A DNA stretch of 45,162 nt from Ferrovibrio sp. Its GTDB lineage: Bacteria; Pseudomonadota; Alphaproteobacteria; Ferrovibrionales; Ferrovibrionaceae. The DNA lies in the NCBI RefSeq assembly GCF_029255545.1, contig NZ_JANLJJ010000055.1:1-45162 (forward strand). Direction: 5' to 3'. Position numbers and translations under genes: made by a program. The notes under the pieces are model-generated. The model saw nothing but the letters and a program-made list of their open reading frames with translations, ran no database searches and had not been told where the DNA came from. This document shows, in pieces, positions 26,445-35,437 of this stretch; position 1 is the stretch's first letter, and every line of letters starts with the position of its first letter.

Positions 26445-27407
26445 TCAGCCGGCCTTCCGGTCTTCGATTTCGTGGTTGGTGACGAAGTCCTCCGGCGCGC
26501 CCGGGCCCCAGAGGTAAAAGGAATCCTCGGGCGGGTGATCCTGCGCCGGCCAGTCGGTTTCCAGGCCGATGAAGTCGATGTCGTAGGAATATTCCGTGAA
26601 GCTGCCCCACGGATCGCGCTGGTAGTAAAAGTAATTCGAGCCCAGCACATGGCGTCCGACGCCCCAGCCGTATTTGTAGCCCTTGTTCAGCATCTGCTCC
26701 ATGCCAAGGCCGATCTCGTCGATGCCGCGCACGACCCAGCTGGTGTGATGCAGGCCCGGTCCGCTCGACTTGGCGAAAGCCAGCAGGTGATGGTCGCTGG
26801 AATGGGCGCCATGCATGAAGGCGATGCCCTCGCCCGAATGGTCGGACAACCGCATGCCGAGCGCTTCGTCATAGAACTTCAGCGAGCGTGGCACGTCGGA
26901 GCAGAACAGCAGCGCATGGGTCAGGCGCACCGGGCGCACCGGCTTCATATTCCGGCGGTTGATGCCCACCGTGGTGCCCTTGTCGGTGGTCATGTACATC
27001 GGGCCGTAGGTATCGCCCTTCTGGTTCGGCGATGATTTTTCGGCCACGACGATCTGCAGCGTGATGCCATCCGGGTCGCGCAGCCAGAAGCCCTGCTCGT
27101 CCACCAGGGGGTGTGGATCGATGGTTTTGATGCCGATCTTCTCGATATGGCGGCGCAGCGGTTCGTAATCCTCGGCATAGACGCCCAGCGCGAGGTATTC
27201 GAGTTTTTTTGGCTCGCCGCTCTCATAGATCGAGCCCCAGCGATGCGGATGCCCGAAGGTATAGAGGTCGAGCTGCTTGCCGACCTGGCGCACGTCGAGC
27301 CCGAAATCGGTGAAATACTGCTTGGCGACAGCCAGCTCGGGCACGCTGAACACGAAGCGGTCAAGCGAATGGATCGCGGTCACACCGGACCGCTTGGGAT
27401 CGGCCAT
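26445..27407 (-). CDS. VOC-family extradiol dioxygenase-like protein (catechol 2,3-dioxygenase type)
   Basis: A 320-residue two-domain VOC protein. I start it at the ATG at 27407, preceded by GAGGAAAC; the ATG at 27422 is part of that ribosome site. The first half (residues 10-130) is a non-catalytic repeat; the second carries a likely Fe(II) triad, His in THALLFCSD, His in GLHHTSWVV and Glu in FTEYSYDID, as in type I extradiol ring-cleaving enzymes. It is the first gene of the operon with the FAH protein and the transporter, and divergent from a GntR regulator. The substrate is unknown. Confidence 0.88.
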   Translation of the reverse strand: MADPKRSGVTAIHSLDRFVFSVPELAVAKQYFTDFGLDVRQVGKQLDLYTFGHPHRWGSIYESGEPKKLEYLALGVYAEDYEPLRRHIEKIGIKTIDPHPLVDEQGFWLRDPDGITLQIVVAEKSSPNQKGDTYGPMYMTTDKGTTVGINRRNMKPVRPVRLTHALLFCSDVPRSLKFYDEALGMRLSDHSGEGIAFMHGAHSSDHHLLAFAKSSGPGLHHTSWVVRGIDEIGLGMEQMLNKGYKYGWGVGRHVLGSNYFYYQRDPWGSFTEYSYDIDFIGLETDWPAQDHPPEDSFYLWGPGAPEDFVTNHEIEDRKAG

Positions 27408-27516
27408 ATCTGTTTCCTCCACATCGCCCCGATCAGGATCCGGCCTTGTCAGGGTCTGGTCTTTTCTGTATTTTCGTCTTACACATAGATTTGAAGGCTA
27501 GCAATATATTTTTGAC
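27408..27516. promoter_or_regulatory. Divergent promoter region between the VOC operon and the GntR gene
   Basis: A 109-base AT-rich gap. TATATT at 27505-27510 lies six bases before the GntR ATG, so as a -10 it would give a leaderless message; there is no ribosome site before that ATG. A dyad TGTA-N9-TACA (within about 27468-27484) is a possible GntR operator. A weaker minus-strand promoter may be present. Pattern only. Confidence 0.35.
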
Positions 27517-28230
27517 ATGAAAATAATCCACAGCCCCTCCGATCCAGCCCCCGCCCCCGTTCTGCCGGAGGCCAGCGCCGGCACCAAATCCCATCGGGCC
27601 TACACCCAGATCCGCGCCGACATCCTGTCCTGTCGTCACATGCCGGGCACCAAGCTGAACATCGCGGCCCTGGCCAGCGACCTTGATGTCAGCCTCGGCG
27701 CCGTCCGCGAGGCGCTGTCGATGCTGCAGTCAGAGGCGCTGGTGGTTTCCGAACCGCAGCGCGGCTACACGGTCAGCCCGGTTTCACCCAAGGAACTGGC
27801 CGACATCACCGAGGCGCGGATCGCCATCGAAACGCTATGCCTGCGCACCTCGATCCAGCGCGGCGACCTGGCCTGGGAAACCCGCATCGTCGCCGCCTGG
27901 CACCGCCTCTCACGCCTGAGCCAGTCCGAAGCCGGCAAGGACCAGCATTTAAGCGAGGTCTGGTCGCGGGCGCATGCCGATTTCCATGCCGAGCTAGTGA
28001 GCGCCTGCGGCAACGACTGGCTGCTGCGCATGCGCGCGATGCTGTACGAGCAGAGCGAACGCTACCGCCGCATGTCGGTGCCCCTGCAGACCGAGGCCCG
28101 CGACGTTCCCGCCGAGCACAAGGCCATCTTCGATGCCGTGATGGATCGCGACGTCGAGCGCGCCATGGCGGCGCTGGAGAGCCATCTGCGCAAGACCGCC
28201 ACCATCGTCCGCACGTCCGTAGCCCTCTAA
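27517..28230 (+). CDS. GntR-family transcriptional regulator (FCD domain)
   Basis: A 237-residue regulator. A winged helix-turn-helix spans about residues 25-95 (AYTQIRADILSCRHMPGTKLN, then DLDVSLGAVREALSMLQSEALV), followed by an all-helical FCD ligand-binding domain (about 100-225) with the usual metal-site histidines in AHADFHAELV and AEHKAIFDAV. FCD regulators normally repress neighbouring catabolic genes until a carboxylate inducer binds. It is divergent from the VOC/FAH/ABC operon and most likely controls it. No ribosome site precedes its ATG. Confidence 0.9.
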   Translation: MKIIHSPSDPAPAPVLPEASAGTKSHRAYTQIRADILSCRHMPGTKLNIAALASDLDVSLGAVREALSMLQSEALVVSEPQRGYTVSPVSPKELADITEARIAIETLCLRTSIQRGDLAWETRIVAAWHRLSRLSQSEAGKDQHLSEVWSRAHADFHAELVSACGNDWLLRMRAMLYEQSERYRRMSVPLQTEARDVPAEHKAIFDAVMDRDVERAMAALESHLRKTATIVRTSVAL

Positions 28231-28246
28231 CGTCAGAAGCAACACC

Positions 28247-28834
28247 ATGACCCGGATCGCAGCCGACGCGCTGAAGCAGATTTTCTTCGATGCCCGCACC
28301 CAGAATGGCTGGCAGGACAAGCCGGTATCGGACGAGTTGCTGCGTGAGATATACGACATCCTGAAGATGGGCCCGACCTCGATGAATACGCAGCCGATGC
28401 GACTGCTGTTCCTGCGCAGCAGGGAAGCGAAGCAGCGCCTGGCTGCCGCCCTGTCGCCGGCCAATCTCGACAAGACCATGGCGGCCCCGGTGACCGCCAT
28501 CGTGGCGCGCGACACCAGATTCTACGAATACATGCCCGAGATCTGGCACAAGCCGGAGGCGCGCGAGACCTTTGCCAGCAACGCGCCGCTGGCCCAGGCC
28601 ACCGCGCAGCGCAACGCCACCCTGCAGGGTGCCTACCTGATCATCGCCGCCCGCGCGCTGGGCCTGGATTGTGGTCCGATGAGCGGTTTCGATGCCGCCA
28701 AGGTGAATGCCGAATTCTTCCCCGACGGCCGCTGCCAGGTCGATTTCCTGTGCAACCTGGGTTATGGCGATCCGTCGAAACTGTTCGGCCGCCAGCCGCG
28801 CCACGCCTTCGAGCGTGCCTGCCAGGTGCTTTAG
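28247..28834 (+). CDS. RutE-like nitroreductase, putative malonic semialdehyde reductase
   Basis: A 195-residue FMN-dependent nitroreductase-fold enzyme. ILKMGPTSMNTQPMRLLFL, ALGLDCGPMSGFDAAKVNAEFF and FLCNLGYGDPSKLFGRQPR match the RutE/YdfG-type malonic semialdehyde (3-hydroxypropionate-forming) reductase group. It follows the GntR gene by 16 bases on the same strand, so the two are likely co-transcribed. RutE acts in pyrimidine breakdown, but no other rut gene is here; a role in reducing an aldehyde or enone from the adjacent pathway is possible. A terminator follows. Confidence 0.85.
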   Translation: MTRIAADALKQIFFDARTQNGWQDKPVSDELLREIYDILKMGPTSMNTQPMRLLFLRSREAKQRLAAALSPANLDKTMAAPVTAIVARDTRFYEYMPEIWHKPEARETFASNAPLAQATAQRNATLQGAYLIIAARALGLDCGPMSGFDAAKVNAEFFPDGRCQVDFLCNLGYGDPSKLFGRQPRHAFERACQVL

Positions 28835-28855
28835 CGCCCGGCTTCATCGCCCGGC

Positions 28856-28884
28856 AAAAAAGGGAGCCTTGCGACTCCCTTTTT
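28856..28884. terminator. Bidirectional terminator between the RutE-like and flagellin genes
   Basis: AAAAAAGGGAG and CTCCCTTTTT form a ten-base stem around an eight-base loop (ccttgcga). It is positioned to stop the RutE-like transcript on the plus strand and the flagellin transcript on the minus strand (flagellin stop at 28905). Confidence 0.88.
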
Positions 28885-28904
28885 CATAACCTCGGGCCAA
28901 CCGG

Positions 28905-29744
28905 TTACTGGAACAGGCTGAGCAGGGTGTTCGGCTGCTGGTTGGCGATCGACAGCGCCTGGATGTTGAGCTGCTGACGGACCTGCAGGGACTGCAGCGT
29001 GGCGCTCTCCGAGGCGACGTCGGCGTCGACCAGGGCGCCAAGGCCCTTCTTGGTGGCATCGACCAGGTCGTCGACGAAGCTCTTCTGCAAGCTGATCGAA
29101 CGCGACTGGGCGGCAACCTGCGCCGAGATGGAGTTGACCAGGGCTTCCAGAGTGCCGAGGCCGACGATGGCAGCCGAGTAACCGGCCGCACCGGCGCCGC
29201 TGTACACGGTGATCACCGAGTTGAAGTCGGCAGAGGCGGCCGAAGCCAGACCGCTGGTGGTCTGCAGGGTCAGCGTGGTGCCGACGACGTCGGCCACGAA
29301 GGTCACCGAAGTACCAGTGGAGTCGGTGTTCAGCAGGTTCTTGCCGTTATAGGTCGCCTGGTTGACGTAGTTGGTGACCTGGGCGAGCAGCTGCTTGGTA
29401 TCGTTCAGATACACATCGCGCTGGGCGGTGGTCAGCGAGCCGTCGGCGAGGTTGGCGAACTTCGCCTTGATGTCACCGATCAGGTTTGAGATGCCGGTCA
29501 GCGCGGCGGCGGTCACCTGACCGAGGCCTTCACCGGCCGACAGCGACGACTGCACCGACGAGTACGCCTTCACATTGCCGCGAATGCCCTGGGCAACCGC
29601 GAAAACGGCGGCATCATCCGATGCATCGGCCACCTTGTAGCCGGTCTGGACGCGCTTGGAGGTCTTGTCGAGTTCCGTATTGAGGCTGCGCAGCGATGAC
29701 AGGGCAACGAGGGCACCGACATTGGTATTGATCGAGTTTGACAT
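28905..29744 (-). CDS. Flagellin
   Basis: A 279-residue flagellin, the filament subunit exported through the flagellar secretion system. The N-terminal D0/D1 region (MSNSINTNVGALVALSSLRS, then RVQTGYKVADASDDAAVFAVAQ) and the C-terminal end (LQSLQVRQQLNIQALSIANQQPNTLLSLFQ region) are typical. The central variable part is very short, as in many alphaproteobacteria. AGGAG lies before the ATG. It stands alone, with no other flagellar gene in the window. No cysteine or signal peptide, as expected. I found no convincing sigma-28 or sigma-54 promoter upstream. Confidence 0.93.
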   Translation of the reverse strand: MSNSINTNVGALVALSSLRSLNTELDKTSKRVQTGYKVADASDDAAVFAVAQGIRGNVKAYSSVQSSLSAGEGLGQVTAAALTGISNLIGDIKAKFANLADGSLTTAQRDVYLNDTKQLLAQVTNYVNQATYNGKNLLNTDSTGTSVTFVADVVGTTLTLQTTSGLASAASADFNSVITVYSGAGAAGYSAAIVGLGTLEALVNSISAQVAAQSRSISLQKSFVDDLVDATKKGLGALVDADVASESATLQSLQVRQQLNIQALSIANQQPNTLLSLFQ

Positions 29745-29917
29745 TGCAATCTCCTGTTCTGGGATCGTGAAGAAGATCGCCGGTCTTTACCGGTCAAGGG
29801 CCACGCTAGGCAGCGCACGTTGCCGTCGCAATCCATCCTCGCGGCGCGCAATATCGCGTTACAATGCAACAAAGCCGCGGCATAGCCGCCGCCATATCGG
29901 TGGAAATGATTTTTTAA

Positions 29918-30865
29918 TTATGACCGGGGCTGCCCGGCTTCGCCGCCCTGCAGGGCCGTGATGGCGGCGCGTTCGACCTGCGCGCGCAACCAGATATGGG
30001 CCGGATCATTCTGCACCCGGCGGTGCCAGACCATATACATTGGCAGATCGCCTACGCCCTGCTGATAAATCTCGGGCAACGGGATCGGCACCTGGGCGAA
30101 ATCGCGCATCAGGCCGTCCCGCAGCAGGCTGGGCAGGCTGGCCAGCATCGGCGTGCCGCGCAGGAAAGCCGGCACGCCGGAAAAATTCGGCACCGATACC
30201 GCCACCTCGCGCCGGTGGCCGGCCGCCAACAACCGCTTGTCGAATTGCAGCCGTTCGTTGTCGCTGTAGACCACCGTGACATGGCGCGCCTGCAGATAAT
30301 CATCCGCGCGGCGCGGCGGTGAGCGCATGGCAGCGTCGTAGTAACAGACATAGCGGTCGCTTAAGAGTCGCTTCTGCAGCATGTCGGTGCCCGCCGGCGG
30401 CACCGGCGAGATCAGCAGCTCGCAGCGATTCTCGCGCAGCATCTCGGCACTGGGCAGTTGCGAGGGGATGGCGCGCAGCCGCACGCTGCGTGTCGCGGCC
30501 TCCAGCTGCCGCAGCAGGGTGGGCAGCAGCAGGTCACGCTGGAAATCGTTGGCGGCGATGGTGAGGTCGAGATCGGCGCTGGCCGGTTCGAACTGCGCCC
30601 CGCTGGAAAAAGCCTGCATGTCGTCGAGCAGCCGGCGCGCCTGTTCGGCCAGGGCATGGGCATGGCCGGTGGCGATGATGCCCCGGCCCGATTTAACGAA
30701 GAGCGGGTCGCGCGCGATCTCGCGCAGCTTCTGCAGGCTGTGGCTGACCGCCGACTGGGTGAGACCAAGCCTGGCCGCCGCCGCCGTCACCGACCCCTCT
30801 TCCAGCACGGCGAGGAACAGCTGCAGGCTATGGCCGTCCAGAGCCAAATGATCGAATTTACTCAT
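29918..30865 (-). CDS. LysR-family transcriptional regulator
   Basis: A 315-residue regulator. The N-terminal HTH is clear (LFLAVLEEGSVTAAAARLGLTQSAVSHSLQKLR), followed by a linker helix and a substrate-binding domain of the PBP2 type (about residues 95-300). It resembles the NodD/LeuO-like branch in starting with a conserved DGHSLQLFLAV. It is divergent from pcaHG over 112 bases, so it probably activates those genes in response to an aromatic intermediate, as PcaQ does; it is not clearly PcaQ itself. No obvious operon partner on its own strand. Confidence 0.9.
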   Translation of the reverse strand: MSKFDHLALDGHSLQLFLAVLEEGSVTAAAARLGLTQSAVSHSLQKLREIARDPLFVKSGRGIIATGHAHALAEQARRLLDDMQAFSSGAQFEPASADLDLTIAANDFQRDLLLPTLLRQLEAATRSVRLRAIPSQLPSAEMLRENRCELLISPVPPAGTDMLQKRLLSDRYVCYYDAAMRSPPRRADDYLQARHVTVVYSDNERLQFDKRLLAAGHRREVAVSVPNFSGVPAFLRGTPMLASLPSLLRDGLMRDFAQVPIPLPEIYQQGVGDLPMYMVWHRRVQNDPAHIWLRAQVERAAITALQGGEAGQPRS

Positions 30866-31703
<838 letters not shown>

Positions 31704-31707
31704 GACC

Positions 31708-32337
31708 ATGCCGCAGCCCCTCACCTACCTGCAGGAAACCGCCTCGCAGACCGCCGGCCCCTATGTGCATATCGGACTGGCGCCGCACCAGGCCGGCTTC
31801 GACATCTTCGCGCATAATTTCAGTAACGCGCTGGCCGGCCCGCAGACCAAGGGCGAGCATATCGTCATCGAGGGCCGCGTGCTGGATGCCACTGGCTCGT
31901 CGCTGAACGACGCGCTGCTGGAGATCTGGCAAGCCAATGCCGCCGGCCGCTACAGCCATCCGGCCGACACGCAGGACAAGCCGCTGGATGCCGATTTCCG
32001 CGGCTGGGGCCGCACCGGCGCCGATTTCGATACCGGCATCTATCGCTTCGAGACGATCAAGCCCGGCCCGGTGGTTGGTCGCCATGGCAAGATGATGGCG
32101 CCGCACATTAATTTCTGGGTGGTGGCGCGCGGCATCAATATCGGCCTCAGCACGCGGATGTATTTCTCCGACGAGGAAGCCGCCAATGCCGCCGATCCGG
32201 TGCTGAACCTGATCGAACTGAAAGTGCGGCGCCAGACCCTGCTCGCCCAACGCGGCGAGAAAAAGGACGGCAAAACCGTCTATCATTTCGACATCGTCCT
32301 GCAGGGCGACAACGAGACGGTGTTCTTCGACATCTGA
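31708..32337 (+). CDS. pcaG: Protocatechuate 3,4-dioxygenase alpha subunit
   Basis: A 209-residue partner of PcaH. It has the same fold (QTAGPYVHIGLAP, ALLEIWQANAAGRYSHPAD, HINFWVVARGINIGLSTRMYF) but lacks the full Fe-ligand set, as expected of the alpha chain. I start it at the ATG at 31708, just after the pcaH stop; an ATG at 31693 inside pcaH is possible. The two subunits form the active pair at each site. A GC-rich hairpin follows. Confidence 0.92.
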   Translation: MPQPLTYLQETASQTAGPYVHIGLAPHQAGFDIFAHNFSNALAGPQTKGEHIVIEGRVLDATGSSLNDALLEIWQANAAGRYSHPADTQDKPLDADFRGWGRTGADFDTGIYRFETIKPGPVVGRHGKMMAPHINFWVVARGINIGLSTRMYFSDEEAANAADPVLNLIELKVRRQTLLAQRGEKKDGKTVYHFDIVLQGDNETVFFDI

Positions 32338-32343
32338 ACAGAC

Positions 32344-32374
32344 ATGGCCGGCGGCGCATGCCGCTGCCGGCCAT
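32344..32374 (+). terminator. Possible terminator hairpin after pcaG
   Basis: ATGGCCG pairs with CGGCCAT and, inside, GCGGC pairs with GCCGC around a GCAT loop. It begins six bases after the pcaG stop. The T tract is weak (cgccTTTat), so it may be an attenuating or stability hairpin instead. Confidence 0.45.
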
Positions 32375-32408
32375 CGCCTTTATCCGACCCGCCGCCTATG
32401 CTGCGGCC

Positions 32409-33059
32409 ATGTCAGCACCTAAGCCGCCCTGCCCACTCTGCTCAGGCTCAGCACGTCCCTATCATCGCGACGCGCGGCGCGACTACCTGCAATGCGAAAG
32501 CTGCGATCTGATCTTCGTGCCGCCGCACCAGCATCTGGATGTGGCCGCCACGCGTGCCTTTTACGACACGCACGAGAATGCGCTGGATGATCCCGGCTAC
32601 CGCCGCTTCCTTGGCCGCCTGTTCACGCCACTGGCCCAGCGCCTGCCGCCAGGCGCCAGCGGACTGGATTTCGGCTGCGGCCCGGCCCCGGCGCTGGTCG
32701 CCATGTTCAGCGAGGCCGGCTTTGCCATGCGCGCCTACGATCCGCTTTTTGCGCCCGACGCCACCGCGCTGGAGCAGCCCTATGACTTCATCACCAGCAG
32801 CGAGGTGTTTGAGCACCTGGCCGAACCCGGCGCCGAGATCGCGCGGCTGTCAGGCCTGCTGCGGCCGGGCGGCTGGCTGGGCGTGATGACCAAACGCGTG
32901 CGCGACCGCGGAGCCTTCGCGCAATGGCATTACATCCGCGACCCCACGCATATCTGCTTCTATTCGGATACGACCTTCCGCTTCATCGCGAACCAGCATG
33001 GGCTGGAGCTGGAGCTGGCCGGCGCCGACGTCGCGCTGCTGCGCAAGCCGGCAGCTTAG
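32409..33059 (+). CDS. SAM-dependent methyltransferase with N-terminal zinc-ribbon
   Basis: About 216 residues from the ATG at 32409 (an ATG at 32358 is also open but adds an unlikely hydrophobic tail). The N-terminus has a CPLCSG...CESCDL four-cysteine knuckle. A class I methyltransferase core follows, with LDFGCGPAPALVAMF for SAM binding and FITSSEVFEHLAEP further on. The fold is close to UbiG-like or methyltransferase-12 proteins that act on small molecules or cell-surface parts. The substrate is unknown. The stop overlaps that of the convergent matB gene. Confidence 0.82.
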   Translation: MSAPKPPCPLCSGSARPYHRDARRDYLQCESCDLIFVPPHQHLDVAATRAFYDTHENALDDPGYRRFLGRLFTPLAQRLPPGASGLDFGCGPAPALVAMFSEAGFAMRAYDPLFAPDATALEQPYDFITSSEVFEHLAEPGAEIARLSGLLRPGGWLGVMTKRVRDRGAFAQWHYIRDPTHICFYSDTTFRFIANQHGLELELAGADVALLRKPAA

Positions 33060-34573
33060 CGGGTATAGATGTCCTTATACTGCTCGCGCAGCAGGTTCTT
33101 CTGCACCTTGCCCATCGTGTTGCGCGGCAGGTCATCGACGAAGAACACGCGCTTGGGCAGCTTGAACTTGGCCAGCCGGCCATCCAGCGCCTTCAGCACT
33201 GCCGCCTCGTCCAGCTTGCAATCCTTGCCGGCCACCACGACAGCCGTGACGCCTTCGCCGAAATCGGGATGGTTGACGCCGATCACGGCAGATTCGGTCA
33301 CGCCGGGCAGCGCGTCGATCTCGGTTTCGACTTCCTTCGGATAGACGTTGTAGCCGCCCGAAATCACCAGGTCCTTGCCGCGACCAACGATATGCACGTA
33401 GCCGCGCTCGTCGATCTTGCCCAGGTCGCCGGTGATGAAGAAGCCGTCCGGGCGGAATTCGGCCGCCGTCTTCTCCGGCATGCGCCAGTAGCCCTGGAAC
33501 ACGTTCGGACCCTTCACCTCGATCATGCCGATCTCGCCCTGGGCCAGCGGCTTGCCGGTTTCCGGATCGGCGATACGCAACTCGACATCCGGCAGCGGAA
33601 AGCCCACCGTGCCGGCCACGCGGTCGCCGTCATAGGGATTCGAGGTGTTCATGTTGGTTTCGGTCATGCCATAGCGCTCAAGGATGCGGTGGCCGGTGCG
33701 GGCCTCCCATTCCTTGTGCGTATCGGCCAGCAGCGGCGCCGAGCCCGAGACGAACAGGCGCACATGCCGGACCAGGTCTTTGGTCAGGCCCGGATGCTGC
33801 AGCAGGCGCACGTAAAACGTGGGCACGCCCATCATGCTGGTGGCGCGCGGCAGGTGCCGGATTATCTCGTCGGGATCCAGTTTCGGCAGGAAGATCATCG
33901 ACGCCCCGGCCAGCAGGATGATGTTGCTGGCGACGAACAGGCCATGGGTGTGGAAGATCGGCAGGGCGTGCAGCAGCACGTCGTTGGCCGTGAAGCGCCA
34001 GTACTCCATCAGCGTGGCGGCATTGGAATACAGGTTGCGATGACTGAGCATCGCGCCTTTCGAGCGGCCGGTGGTGCCCGAGGTGTAGAGGATGGCGGCC
34101 AGGTCGTTCGGCCCGCGCGGCACCGGCGTAAAGGCCGCGGCCGCGGCTTTTGCCTTGTCCATCAGGCTGCCATCGCCCTGCACACCCAGCGTCTCGCAAT
34201 GGGCCACGCCCAGCCGCCTGGCCAGCGGCGCCAGTTCGGCGGCCACCGACGGGCGGCAGACCACCACGCGCGGTTCGGCATCGCCGATGAAATATTCCAG
34301 TTCGGTCAGCGTGTAGCCGATGTTGAGCGGCAGATAGATCGCGCCAGCCGCCACCACGCCCAGATACAGGATCAGCGCCTCGGCCGACTTGTCGACCTGC
34401 ACGGCGACGCGGTCGCCCGGCTGCACGCCCAGGGCCACCAGTGCATTGGCGAAACGACCCGCCAGTTCGAAGGTGTCGCCATAGCTGAAGCGGCGGCCAT
34501 CGCCGGTCTCGATGAAGGTCCTGGCCGGATCGGTGATGCGGGCGCGGATCAGGGAATAGAGATTGTCGGACAT
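33056..34573 (-). CDS. matB: Malonyl-CoA synthetase
   Basis: A 505-residue acyl-CoA synthetase that adenylates malonate and transfers it to CoA. ANL-family motifs are all present: LYTSGTTGRSKGAMLSHRN, RYGMTETNMNTSNP, FFITGDLGKID, GGYNVYPKEVETEID and the catalytic lysine in PRNTMGKVQKN. The protein closely resembles MatB of Rhodopseudomonas in length and motif sequence, though methylmalonate is another possible substrate. No matA (malonyl-CoA decarboxylase) is nearby. The start has a weak ribosome site. Confidence 0.88.
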   Translation of the reverse strand: MSDNLYSLIRARITDPARTFIETGDGRRFSYGDTFELAGRFANALVALGVQPGDRVAVQVDKSAEALILYLGVVAAGAIYLPLNIGYTLTELEYFIGDAEPRVVVCRPSVAAELAPLARRLGVAHCETLGVQGDGSLMDKAKAAAAAFTPVPRGPNDLAAILYTSGTTGRSKGAMLSHRNLYSNAATLMEYWRFTANDVLLHALPIFHTHGLFVASNIILLAGASMIFLPKLDPDEIIRHLPRATSMMGVPTFYVRLLQHPGLTKDLVRHVRLFVSGSAPLLADTHKEWEARTGHRILERYGMTETNMNTSNPYDGDRVAGTVGFPLPDVELRIADPETGKPLAQGEIGMIEVKGPNVFQGYWRMPEKTAAEFRPDGFFITGDLGKIDERGYVHIVGRGKDLVISGGYNVYPKEVETEIDALPGVTESAVIGVNHPDFGEGVTAVVVAGKDCKLDEAAVLKALDGRLAKFKLPKRVFFVDDLPRNTMGKVQKNLLREQYKDIYTR

Positions 34574-34659
34574 GGTGAAAGACTGCTTCCGGTCGGTGTT
34601 TTTGTGGCGTCAATAATCGCCGCCCGGCCGCTCTGCGCAAGTGTCCCGCTGTTGCCAAT

Positions 34660-35334
34660 TTAGCCGAGGCAGGCCAGTTGCGCCGGGCCGAGCTGTCCCA
34701 TGCGCGCCCGGATCGTGGCGGTACGCCGTTCGACATACGCAGTGGGCGCCGCCGCATTCCAGCGGTTCGGCGATGGCAGGATGGCCGCGAGCCGGGCGGC
34801 CTGCATATCCGTCAGTCGGCCCGGGGCCCGGTCGAAATGATCGTCCGCAGCCACCGCCGCGCCGAACAGGCCGGGGCCCATTTCGGCGATGTTGAGATAG
34901 ACCTCCATGATACGCCGCTTTGGCCAGGCCGCATCCAGCGCCAGGGCCAGCGGGGCCTCCAGGGCCTTGCGCACGAAACCGCCACCCGGCCACAGGAACA
35001 GGTTGCGCGCCACCTGCATGCTGATCGTGCTGGCGCCGCGCAGGCGGCCGGTTTCCTCGTAATCCTCCAGCGCGTCCTGCACGGCCCCCAGGTCAATGCC
35101 GTGATGCAGGCAGAAGCGGGCGTCCTCCGAGGCGATCACGGCGCGTGGCAGCCCGGCGGCAACCTCCGCCAGCCCGACCGGGCGGTAACGCACCAGGGCG
35201 CCGCGCTCGATGCTGCGGATCAGCATCAGCGGCGTGGCGGGGGGATCGACGAAGCGGAACAGCAGCAAACCGCCGCCCCAGAAGGCCAGCAGCAGGGCAG
35301 CACAGATTTTCAGCAGGCGGAAAATACGCGTCAT
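34660..35334 (-). CDS. mtgA: Monofunctional peptidoglycan glycosyltransferase
   Basis: About 224 residues from the ATG at 35334. A membrane anchor spans about residues 7-28 (ICAALLLAFWGGGLLLF), followed by a GT51 domain facing the periplasm that polymerises lipid II. Motifs: VIASEDARFCLHHGID with the catalytic Glu, GASTISMQVARNLFLW, KRRIMEVYLNIAEMGPGLFG. There is no transpeptidase domain, so it is MtgA rather than a class A PBP. The reading frame is open further upstream, but that part lacks a ribosome site and would displace the anchor. Confidence 0.93.
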   Translation of the reverse strand: MTRIFRLLKICAALLLAFWGGGLLLFRFVDPPATPLMLIRSIERGALVRYRPVGLAEVAAGLPRAVIASEDARFCLHHGIDLGAVQDALEDYEETGRLRGASTISMQVARNLFLWPGGGFVRKALEAPLALALDAAWPKRRIMEVYLNIAEMGPGLFGAAVAADDHFDRAPGRLTDMQAARLAAILPSPNRWNAAAPTAYVERRTATIRARMGQLGPAQLACLG

Positions 35335-35437
35335 CGGCGCAGGAAAACCCGGCACAGCGGCAATGGCAACCGTCTCTTGCCGGTGGACAGGACAGGGCGA
35401 GGAGGATTTACTGGCCGGAACGGGGAGAAAACGCTTC

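Noticed and set aside
29745-29917. Sigma-28 or sigma-54 promoter upstream of flagellin
   Set aside because: TAAAG and TGGCC fragments exist but lack the correct partner element and spacing.
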